Shown one piece after another: positions 23,281 to 32,901 of a DNA stretch of 64,000 bases (position 1 is its first letter; every line of letters starts with the position of its first letter). Both the position numbers and the translations under genes were made by a program. Below the pieces are notes generated by a model that did not search any database, was not told where the DNA came from, and was given only the letters and a program-made list of their open reading frames with translations. Source of the DNA: Miscanthus floridulus (Eukaryota > Streptophyta > Magnoliopsida > Poales > Poaceae); the NCBI RefSeq assembly GCF_019320115.1, contig NC_089593.1:10922386-10986385 (forward strand). Reading direction: 5' to 3'.

Positions 23281-26200
23281 TGAAAGGATCAAGATGCCCA
23301 AGAGGGGGTGAATTGGACTAATTCTAAATTTTCTTGCGATAATTAAATCCTACGGTTAGCCCAATTAACCCCTTGTGCCTAAAAAAGTGTTTCTATTAAA
23401 CTAACACATAACGGACTTGCAACCTATGTTTCAAACTTACTCTAGCATGATAATTCTATTAATGTAAAGACAAGTATTGAATTGCTCAAAGTAAATGCTC
23501 AAAGTAAATGCTCGAAGTAAATAGAGAGAGAGGAACGCGATGATGTTTTGCCGAGGTATCAGAGAGTCGCCACTCCCCACTAGTCCTCGTTGGAGCACCC
23601 ACGCAAGGGTGTAGCTCCCCCTTGATCCGCGCAAGGATCAAGTGCTCTCTACGGGTTGATTCTTCAACACTCCGTCGCGGCGAATCACCCAAAGCCGCTC
23701 ACAACTTGAGTTGGGTCACCCACAAGCTCCGCCGGGTGATCACCAAGCTCCTAATCACCACCAAGCCGTCTAGGTGATGGCGATCACCAAGAGTAACAAG
23801 CATGAACTCTCACTTGACCACGCGAAGCCTAATGAGAAGATGGATGCACACTTTGCTACTCTTGATTCACTAATGAGGCTACTCTCTTGGATTCTCAAAT
23901 CTCAATCACCTCACTAGGACCTTACTCTTCTTGGCACTCACAAATGTGTTTCTCAGCTGTTGGAATGAGCAAAAGTGACTCCACACATGAGTGGAGCTTC
24001 TATTTATAAGGCAGTCTGAAAAACGAACCGTTATGAGCTTCTGCGGAGTGACCGGACGCTCCGGTCATGTTGACCGGACGCTCCGGTCAGTTCAACCCAC
24101 GAACCAGTGATAAAGTGTTGACCAGACGCTGGCAGGGTCCGATCACCACTGACCGGATGCGTCCGATCGCATTAAACCCTCACTGGAACCTTACTGTACT
24201 CGACCGGACGCTGAACCCTTAGGGTCCGGTCAGCACTGACCGAACGCGTCTGGTCGCAGATTCACTTCTCTGGAACCTTACTAGAGTCGACCGGACGCAG
24301 CCTCTCAGCGTCCGGTCACTTGATCACTCCAGCGTCCGGTCGCACCGAACGTAGTCTGCTTGATCAAATAAACTGACCGGACCCTACGGCCAGCGTCCGG
24401 TCACACTGGAGCCAGCGTCCGGTCAGCATTTGACCCTCCATTCACTTCCAACTCTCGATCATATGTGAATGAAGTTTGCTCCAATGGATCTTAGGCATAT
24501 TGAGGAGCTACCTAGTGCTAGTTTTAACAAGTGTGCACCACACCTAACTCACTAGACTCACCTAGGTCAAGCTATCTGTCCATACCCCCTGAAAGGATCA
24601 AGATGCCCAAGAGGGGGGATGAATTGGGCTAATTCTAAATTTTCTTGCAATAATTAAATCCTACGATTAGCCCAATTAACCCCTTGTGCCTAGAAAAATA
24701 TTTCTATTACTCTAACGCACAAAGGACTTGCAACCTATGTTCTAAACTTACTCTAGCATGACAATTCTATGAATGTAAAGACAAGTATTGAATTGCTCAA
24801 AGTAAATGCTCAAAGTAAATAGAGAGAGAGAGAGAGGAACGCGACGATGTTTTACCGAGGTATCGGAGAGTCGCCACTCCCCACTAGTCCTCGTTGGAGC
24901 ACCTGCGCAAGGGTGTAGCTCCCCCTTGATCTGCGCAAGGATCAAGTGCTCTCTACGGGTTGATTCTTCGACACTCCATCGTGGCGAATCACCCAAAGCC
25001 GCTCACAACTTGAGTTAGGTCACCCACAAGCTCCGCCGGGTGATCACCAAGCTCCCAATCACCACCAAGCCATCTAGATGATGGCGATCACCAAGAGTAA
25101 CAAGCACGAACTCTCACTTGACCACGCAAAGGCTAATGAGAAGATGGATGCACACTTGGCTACTCTTGATTCACTAATGAGGCTACTCTCTTGGATTCTC
25201 AAATCTCAATCACCTCACTAGGACCTTGCTCTTCTTGGCACTCACAAACGTGTTTCTCAGCTGTTGAAATGAGCAAAAGTGACTCCACATACGAGTGGAG
25301 CTTCTATTTATAAGGCAGTCTGAAAAATGAACCGTTATGAGCTTCTGCGGGGTGATCGGACGCTCCGGCCGTGTTGACCGGACGCTCCGGTCAGTTCAAC
25401 CCACGAACCAGTGAAAATGTGTTGACCGAACGCTGGCAGGGTCCGGTCACCACTGACCGGATGCGTCCGGTCGCATTAAACCCTTACTGGAACCTTACTG
25501 TACTCGACCGGACGCTGAACCCCCAGGGTCTGGTCAGTACTGACCGGACGCGTCCGGTCGTAGATTCCCTTCTCTGGAACCTTACTGGAGTCGACCAGAC
25601 GCTGCCTCTCAGCGTCCGGTCGCACCGAACGCAGTCTGTTGATCAAATGAACTGACCGGACCCTGCGGCCAGCGTCCGGTCGCATCGGAGCCAACGTCCG
25701 GTCAGCATTTGACCCTCCATTCACTTCCAACTCTCGATCATATGTGAATGAAGTTTGCTCCAATGGATCTTAGACATTCGTAGGAGCTACCTAGAGCTAG
25801 TTTTAACAAGTGTGCACCACACCTAACTTACTAGACTCACCTAGGTCAAGCTACCCGTCCATACCCCCCTTAATAGTACGGCCAAAGGAAAAATAAAGTC
25901 CTAAACTACTCTAAGTGTCACTCCAACTCCAAACGACACTTAGAACTAGTCATCCTTAACCTTGTCGTCCATCCTTTGAAAACCGAAATGATTTCCATCG
26001 TAGGGGCATGACAACCTTGATTGCCCAATTGATCTCCATTACCATGACCTAACTTAATTGCATCTGCAAAACATACGTTAGTCATAGTAATCTTGTATTG
26101 TCATTAATCACCGAAACCCAACTAAGGGCCTAGATGCTTTCACCCCCCTTAATAGTACGGCCAAAGGAAAAAAAAGTCCTAAACTACTCTAAGTGTCTCT

Positions 26201-26419
26201 CCAACTCCAATCAACACTTAGAACTAGTTATCCTTAACCTTGTCGTCCATCCTTTGAAACCGAAACAATTTCCATCGTAGGGGCATGACCATCTCGATTG
26301 TCCAATCGATCTCTATTACCATGACCTAACTTAATTGCCTCTGCAAAACACACGTTAGTCATAGTAATCTTGTATTGTCATTAATCACCAAAACCCAACA
26401 AGGGGCCTAGATGCTTTCA
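23281..26419 (-). mobile_element. Outer solo LTR inside the ALG14 last exon
   Basis: Runs from TGAAAGGATCAAGATGCCC to GGGGCCTAGATGCTTTCA (plus map), flanked by ATCCC on both sides (23276-23280 and 26420-26424). Without the nested LTR it is about 1.58 kb. No internal gag/pol remains, so it is a solo LTR left by recombination. Contains many GCGTCCGGTC motifs. Confidence 0.9.
24590..26142 (-). mobile_element. Inner solo LTR nested in the outer LTR
   Basis: Same ends and same family as the outer LTR, 1553 bp. It interrupts the outer LTR at a C run; CCCCC is duplicated at 24585-24589 and 26143-26147. The order of parts is head-head-tail-tail, as expected for a nested insertion, not for two LTRs in tandem. 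Confidence 0.85.
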
Positions 26420-26962
26420 ATCCCAAACCAAGCACCTACAGAAAGACAGCAATCCTAAACTAGTTAGGTACTGGTAGAAAATTGGCATCAACTTGAAATT
26501 TGGGACGCGGAATTAGCAATCACAATATCCATTTATCCTCCAAGATCAATGGCACAAGTCTCATACTGCATCAAGTAAGCAAGCATAGATGTAGGCTGTT
26601 CTTTTTAATAACTGAAGCTAGGCTGTGAGGGCTACCTTCAGAAGGAAAGCTGAGATGCATAGAGGAAAGCATGTCCCTGGACCATTGCAAAATATCTGAA
26701 GGAGTATCACAAACATTAGTATTTGAACTCATGCTGCAAATAGCCACCATAGCTTGAACTACGTACACAACACTTGTGGTCTGATTCTTATTACTAGCCA
26801 CATAGCATGCAATGTGGCTAGCAATGTTGTTGCGATGGATGTAATATAAGACTGGCCTACTTCACGACTACGATATATCTGCATGAAATGAGTATTCTCG
26901 ACAGTCTTCATTCCATCACTCTGAAAAGGAACTAAATATAATCACATTCCATATTTTAAATA

Positions 26963-28300
26963 GGGAAAATTGGCTATGTACCATCAAAAGATTACATATT
27001 TGGCAATGTACCATTAAAATATTGGTTCTTTGATATATACCATGAAAAGATCACAACATTATAGATCGGTTGCATTTCTGTTAACTTTGCTAACGCCATC
27101 CGTTCTGTCTCTTTCTCTTTCCACTTCGGTCAAGCGACCAGTGGAGGTGAGGAGAAGCCGCGATTGCGCTCCGGTGCGGCCGCACGAAGGCGTAGAAGCA
27201 GCATTGGGTCTGGAGCGCCCGGAGCCTCGCCATCACCGCGGAGGAAGTGGCGGGCCGCGTGGGCAAAAGAGACGAGCGCAGCGAAGCAGTTCCCCGTGCA
27301 CGCCAGCGAGGTCCCAGCACCCGTGGCCTTGGTCGCGATGACAAAGTTCCGGGGGCAGCTCACGCGCCACCGCCTACACGGCCACCTGCGCGGCTCGCGC
27401 GCCATCGCCCACGCAGCCGCCTGCAGAGCTCGCACGTCACGCAGCCGCCGGGGAGCTCGTGCGTCTTCCTCGCCCCGCTCCGCGTCTGCCTACCCCGCCG
27501 AGGGAGAGCCCCGCTCCACGTCCGCCCAGCACACCGAGGAAGAGCCTCGTCGTGCACTCATGCTCTACACGCTCGCGAACATCAGCCTGCTTTTTTGTTC
27601 TTCCTCGTGAGCCCCGAGCTGAACCCAGCCGCGCCCCGCCACACAGGACGCAGCGCGCTCACCATCATCATGGCTGGCATCTCGCTTCCCTTCGCGTTCG
27701 GCAGCGGCTTCCCGACCATGTGGGACGGGGACGGGGACGGGGACGGGGACGGGAGTAACGGGACGGCTGCCCCTGCCACGGCTGCAGGTGGTTGGAGCCA
27801 GAGCCGAAGCCGCCCGTCTCCACGCGCGGGGCGGGGTCCTTGGCGGCGCGAGTGTGCGGACGCAGACGCGAAAGACGCTAGGCGGGCATGCAGCGCGAGC
27901 ATGGACAAGCAAAGGAAGGCCCCCCATGGCGAAGCGCCGCTTGCCGCCAAGGTCGTCGTCAGCAGGAAGACCGCTGGATCCTTCTCACCTCGCTCATGTT
28001 CCTCCCCGAGACCGGTCCTGCTGCCCCGCCGGCCTTCGCCTCCCGGGCTGGCAGTGGCGAGTGCCAGGCCAACCCGACGCCATCCTTGCCTGCTGCGTGC
28101 CCGTGTTCTTCGTGGAAAGGCTTCAAAGAAGACGACTCGAGAACGGAGATACAACAGGACGTTAGCGAAGTTAAGGGAAGTGGTAGAAACCAACAACTTT
28201 GTGACCTTTCGGTGATATGCAGCAAAGAAAGAATCTTGACATCTTTTGATGGTAGATATCTAAACTTGACATCTTTTGATGGTACGCAGCCAATTTTCCC
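26963..28300. mobile_element. Mutator-type (Pack-MULE-like) element in an ALG14 intron
   Basis: Near-perfect terminal inverted repeats of about 30 bp begin GGGAAAATTGGCT and end CAGCCAATTTTCCC. The 9 bp target duplication TTTTAAATA lies at 26954-26962 and 28301-28309. Between the AT-rich ends sits a block (27130-28130) far richer in GC than its surroundings and open in several frames, as in captured host exons. A minus frame near 27370-27150 reads NFVIATKATGAGTSLACTGN, exon-like but not recognised. No transposase is present. Confidence 0.85.
27722..27753 (+). repeat. GGGACG hexamer tandem repeat
   Basis: Five consecutive GGGACG-type units inside the MULE cargo. Confidence 0.85.
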
Positions 28301-29325
28301 TTTTAAATAGCCTAGCAAGTTCCCAACATAACCATTGGTTCAATGGAACATAATAATTGACCTCCACCTGAATAAGTGATTGTTCATAGACCTGTGCCTT
28401 TTGAAGACTCATGTTGTCAGTAAGTGCGGCCACATAGTATCTTGGTGCGAACCTATCTTTCTGAAGTGTTGTTACAATATTCATCTTTTCTGCAGTATGC
28501 CCTCCTAACAACCAAAACACAAAATAATACATGTTTCATCAAGCTACATATCTTACAACTTAGACACTTGATAACTCAAGAAAAACTACCAAATGTTCTG
28601 GCAAGAGTGTGCACATGAGTCCAGTAAAATATTATAAATACTAGTGATATGCTATTTGATAGTGATCCAACGTGTTAAAATAGAATATAATTTCTCAATG
28701 GGAAAAAGAAAAGCCAAGAGAAAACTAAAGCATAAATATACTTATCGCTAAGAGATACAAGTGTGTTTTGCAATTGTATATTGTAAAATGATATAATCCT
28801 GACATTTTTCATACTGTTATTAAACAAGCCAACACATGCTAAATAGGGCGAGAATGAAGAAGACAAGATATTGCGACACTAGCAAATTGGCAACTAAGAA
28901 TAGCATTTGCACATGAGCAGAATAAACTGAAGGAAGTCAACCAAAGTGCAAAAAGATTATTAAAAAAATGCGCCCTTCTTAGAATAGATACCGGAGCTGA
29001 AAAATGTCTAGCAGAGGCTACAAAAGGGAACTCATAACTCAGTTCAGGGTCATCAGAGTTGCACAAGGAGCATGATCTTGTGTTGTATAAACATCATATA
29101 TAAGCTGTCTTAGTTGACACATCTTTAGTTTGATCTGTTTTATGAACTTTGAACATGGCAACGAATATAGGAACCAAGTTTAAATTTAAACATGCACCAA
29201 GTTTGTATAAATTGCGACAATGCCCTCTAGAAAGCAGAATTGCTGTGGCACAAATGTTACGGTTGCCTGGGAGCAATAACTTCTCTGGATGAAACAAAAT
29301 TTTGTCCCAAGAACTCTTCTGTGAC

Positions 29326-29500
29326 CAGCGGCGGATCCAAAGGGGGGGCTGGGGGGGGGGGGGGCTCCAGCCCCCCCTAATGGCTTGATTTCAAGCCTAA
29401 TTACTGTAGCAAAAGCTTGATTTCACCATTAAATCTTCATGCAAATCAACATCTCCATTGTTTTAGCCCCCCCTTATCCCGCATCGTGCATCCGCCACTG
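29326..29500. mobile_element. hAT-type MITE with G/C homopolymers
   Basis: Terminal repeats CAGCGGCGGATCC and GCATCCGCCACTG, flanked by the perfect 8 bp duplication TCTGTGAC (29318-29325, 29501-29508). 175 bp. It lies in the first coding intron of the ALG14 relic and contains a long G run and matching C runs. Confidence 0.85.
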
Positions 29501-30197
29501 TCTGTGACAGTCTACCGTGATTAAGTCAGTGAAAAGCCAATTCCCATATACAGAGACCAAGAGTTGTGCTTTCATTACCGTAGAAAAAGATCAATTAGCA
29601 TATGAAGTTGCAGTTACCAACAATTATTCAGTATTGCCACATGTTGGTACTACTTATGTATGCGCTTACACCTTTGAGTACTGTTTTATATACCAGGCAA
29701 CCGCATTTAAAACTTGTCCATAAGGTATTTGACAGGCAAGACAAGACTGCAATACGTACTCACCGGAGCCAAGGACGATGAGACAACGCAATCCGGTGGT
29801 GCGTGGCCTTGATGCTGGTTGGCCACTGTACCACAGCACGTAGAAGAAGCGGACTGTGAGCACAGAGACGAGTACCGGAAGGGCATAGCAGGCAGCCACC
29901 ACGGCGTTGAGATCCATCTGCATCAAAGTAGCAGAGCATGGAACAAGAAGTTTACACATCTATCAACAATATTTACTTCTTGTTTGGCCTGTGTCACCTA
30001 AACCAAAGCACGATTATGTAAGGCACAAAGAATTCATGTCAACTTCAACACTTTCATCTAAATTTTAAACAGAAAAAGAGCAAAACCACATTCCATATTC
30101 AGTACAGATAACATGTTGGCAGCCATGGTACTCTAGTCCATTGCCATGGCCGATTGCTTAGATTCACAGAATCAAAGCTCAGAGGGGACAAATTCAC

Positions 30198-30293
30198 CTT
30201 GCATAGTGTTTCTTGAATCTCAGCGCTCTTGAATGTTGCATCTGTTAGGACGAAGGTCCAGACATTGTCACAGACCCTGCAGGTGTGCAGATG
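30198..30293 (-). pseudogene. TFIIA gamma subunit exon fragment
   Basis: 32 codons read HLHTCRVCDNVWTFVLTDAT followed by FKSAEIQETLCK, closely matching the conserved C-terminal half of the small TFIIA subunit (HLHTYRFCDNVWTF in plants), and end at a possible donor AAG|GTGAAT. Neither the N-terminal exon (FELYRRSTIG...) nor the terminal KIVACDSKLL motif was found nearby. It lies 280 bp upstream of the ALG14 start on the same strand. Probably a gene fragment; a retained exon of a very long gene is less likely. Confidence 0.65.
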
Positions 30294-31719
30294 TACAGCA
30301 ACAAGGAAAGCCATCACAGATCTAGTCTGATAAGGTTTCAAATACCAAAATGAAAAGGAATACTACTGAGTACTGAGCTGGGAAAGCTACCAGTCTGAAA
30401 CCATAAATGTACGAGAAAGTAATGACAGGAGAAATAATCACAAGAGAACAAATGAATAGAAAGCTCCTATTTTTCTTCCATCGCCGGAAGGAAAGGAACT
30501 GGTTTCAATAAAGCTATCAGTTTCCAGATCCACAAAATAATAACTAATTTTATGTGTGACCGAAGAAGTAACGCGTTGCAGTTTTCTGTGTTCCAATCAA
30601 TGAATCAATGCACTTATATAAAGGTACCAAAGGGAAATCTGTCGAATTTTAAACTAAGAAAACGTTATCCCCATACATTTGTAGGTGGTACCAGTATTTA
30701 TTTAATTCATCCATGGGAACATGGGACAAACTGATCAGATGCCTTTCCTAGCCCATGCCTGTGAAGGATCCAGATAACTTTGCCTAGTATCCAGGTGGCC
30801 ACAAAAGGCACTGCTGATATTTCAGATGAACGCAAAGCTGTTGGAGATTTCCACAGCAAAACTCAGGAATGAGTACAGATGAGTTAAATGAATTGCTGCC
30901 AGATTGGTGCTTAAGGTTGCTAAATACAACAAGACAGCAATCTAAATAAGACCAGTACTCCCACAACTAGTGCAACCAAATGCAACTCAAAAGAAAATTC
31001 ATTCTTCATCGTTCTGCCCAGTAAGTACATTTGAAGTCAGCACAAAATGGTCCTTTGTAGTGATACTGATACCAGCTGTGTCTTTGTAACTTAGGAGCTA
31101 TACCATGGGCAATTGATTTAGCATGAAGATGAAAAGTATAATAATAATTGTAAAAACAGTATGACAGAAGAACACAACTGAAGCAACACAGATGTGCGAA
31201 AAAGAGACCCGGAAAACATTAACAGGCTTACAGGCATGTACAGCCATATTAAATGGTGCTAGTAATATTGCTATGGTTCATGGCCTGAAGAAGCACACCT
31301 GTAGCAAGCTGACTATAGCACCTGTAAATTGGTGTACGAAATGCAGACAAAAAAGAGGCACTTGAGCCTTCAGCTGATTGAATTAGCAATCACCTACTGC
31401 TTTACATTAAGACAGAGTAATGCAGGTCTGCCCAATGTGCAGCACCAAACAGATCCTACCAACACAAGCCACAGGCCTGTATCTCAGGATTAACCGCAAA
31501 ATACACAACTATGAATGATAACTAATGACCAAATGCCTGTCATATATACACAACATTACCGGTAAAATGATTTACAGCAAACCGGGGTCATTCATTATTT
31601 CAGGTATATGAGTCAGCCTCCACCAGGAATCCTCTCGACCAAACAAACAAACAAAAAACTCAATCAACGGCGGGCGGTAACATATATAATCTTGTTGACC
31701 GGGCTGGGGTTGGGAGTCC
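30294..31719. other. Intergenic or 5' intron, no gene recognised
   Basis: AT-rich sequence with short chance frames. If the GC-rich block at 31720-32045 is the 5' leader of the minus-strand gene, this would be a leader intron. Confidence 0.4.
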
Positions 31720-32045
31720 TATTATTCAGGGCAGGGAGATGAGATCAAGACTACAGTGGCAGCGGCGGCGCGGTGGTGGCGCCGGGGCAGTGGGGGCAGC
31801 CAAGCTAGGGCTGGGTTTAGCGAGGGGGCGCGCGGAGGTGGAGGGGCAGCAGCGGGCCGTGGGGGACGGGGGAGGAGAGCTGGGAGGAGGGACGTGGACG
31901 AGCCCGGCGGATCTCCTCCGCGAACACGAGCAAGGAGTCGTGATGGGGGAGGAGGATTCACGATGAGGGAGCGGCCATACCTGCGGTCACCGGTCAGTCG
32001 CCGGCAGCGGAGAGGAGAGGCAGACGGATCTTGGTGAGTGGCGGA
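31720..32045 (-). promoter_or_regulatory. GC-rich putative promoter / 5' leader exon
   Basis: A sharp GC-rich island in AT-rich surroundings. On the minus strand a canonical donor, GACCGCAG|GTATGG, ends a possible non-coding exon at 31981. It could be the first exon of ALG14 or of the TFIIA-gamma-like sequence; no TATA box is clear. Confidence 0.35.
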
Positions 32046-32602
32046 CAAGTGAAGTCCAACTCTGAATTGCCGGACTGCTCTGAGCTACTTGGAAGCAAGA
32101 TCTTCTTTGCTTCTACATAATTGCTCATGGAACTCCGATACAAGCTGAAGAAGAACACCGGCATGGTTGGTAAGGCTGCATGCCCAGATGCAATGCCGGT
32201 GTAGTTTGACAACATGGGATCTTGCAGCTAGTTCAGTTTAGTGTATCCCCGTGTTTCCGAACTTTCTGGTTCAGTTAAGACTTCAGACTACATACACATA
32301 CTGGTATTCTTGATGAACTCTCTGTGGCTGTGGGGGCAACTGAATGTTCAGTGCTCGATCGATCAAACAAACAGTTTTGCAGGTGTGACCATGGAATGCT
32401 TTGGCTCGGCGAAGGCATAGTCGTCCAACCGTCCTACATCCATCTAGTTTGCAGTCTGTTCCTAGTCGAGCTTGCGGTTCTTGGCAACAGACTTATCGAG
32501 TTTGCATTGCATCAGGCAACAACATGAAAGTTGGTGCAGAAGTAGCTGACAGTAGTTCAGACTTCAGAGTCTGCAGCATGCATTTCTAGAGGTTCAGACT
32601 AT
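32046..32602. other. Intergenic
   Basis: No recognised gene or repeat; short frames only. Confidence 0.4.
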
Positions 32603-32890
32603 TGTCACGCTCCAGCCAGATGGATAGGTTGTCGGCGTGCACGCGTGGCTGGGGAGCACGGCGATGGTGCCGCCTCGAGCAGATAACAGAAAGACGGAGA
32701 GGATTCGGAACTAGGTTTTTCTCATTCGCTAACCTCTCAACCACCCACACAACGAGTATATGAGTTCAGTCTTACAATAAAACGGGCTGAGCCCAGACAA
32801 TACATCCACGTGGCCCACAGGCCGGCTTACAGGCCATTTCAGCTAGTGCGGTCCAATGCACGAAGAGCAGTCGGAGGCCTGGTCGTGACA
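32603..32890 (-). repeat. 3' LTR of the gypsy element
   Basis: TGTCACG...CGTGACA ends. Lacks the hAT MITE present in the partner LTR and so shows its empty site. Confidence 0.9.
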
Positions 32891-32901
32891 TCTCCCCCTC
32901 C

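Larger units (their letters stand above)
23115..29917 (-). pseudogene. ALG14: ALG14-like UDP-GlcNAc transferase subunit, last exon split by an LTR insertion
   Basis: ALG14 anchors ALG13 at the ER and the pair adds the second GlcNAc to dolichol-PP-GlcNAc in N-glycan synthesis. Coding exons on the minus strand: 29917-29764 (membrane anchor, ends VLGSG), 28504-28368 (GHTAEKMNIV...DNMSLQKAQ), 26920-26774 (FMQIYRSREVGQSYITS...IRIRPQ), 26695-26636 (IFCNGPGTCFPLCISAFLLK), and the last exon as 26435-26420 plus 23275-23115 (VLGLGWSSIFYIES...WPQLQHEYPRACYAGRLM, stop). The uninterrupted protein would be about 224 residues, normal for plants. A solo LTR with duplication ATCCC splits the last exon after VLGLG; reading on gives 11 LTR-coded residues and a stop, removing about 53 conserved C-terminal residues. 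Start alternatives are Met at 29923 and 29959. The exon 3 donor (GTGTTG) is weak and leaves one residue fewer than expected. Identity is firm; loss of function is inferred. Confidence 0.9.

Noticed and set aside
25371..25763. Frames in the CCGGAC-rich LTR regions (also near 11636, 47692 and 53102)
   Set aside because: They translate the repeated LTR motif on either strand and are not genes.
27725..27753. CRISPR-like or other spaced repeat arrays
   Set aside because: Only simple tandem hexamers and transposon repeats are present; no spaced repeats and the genome is eukaryotic.
27247..28215. 322-residue plus-strand frame in the MULE
   Set aside because: Arg/Pro/Ala-rich composition from GC-rich cargo between transposon ends; several overlapping frames are equally open and none has a recognisable domain.
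31994..32215. Minus frame with LYRSSM resembling the TFIIA gamma N-terminus
   Set aside because: The match is limited to a few residues and the flanking codons do not follow the family.
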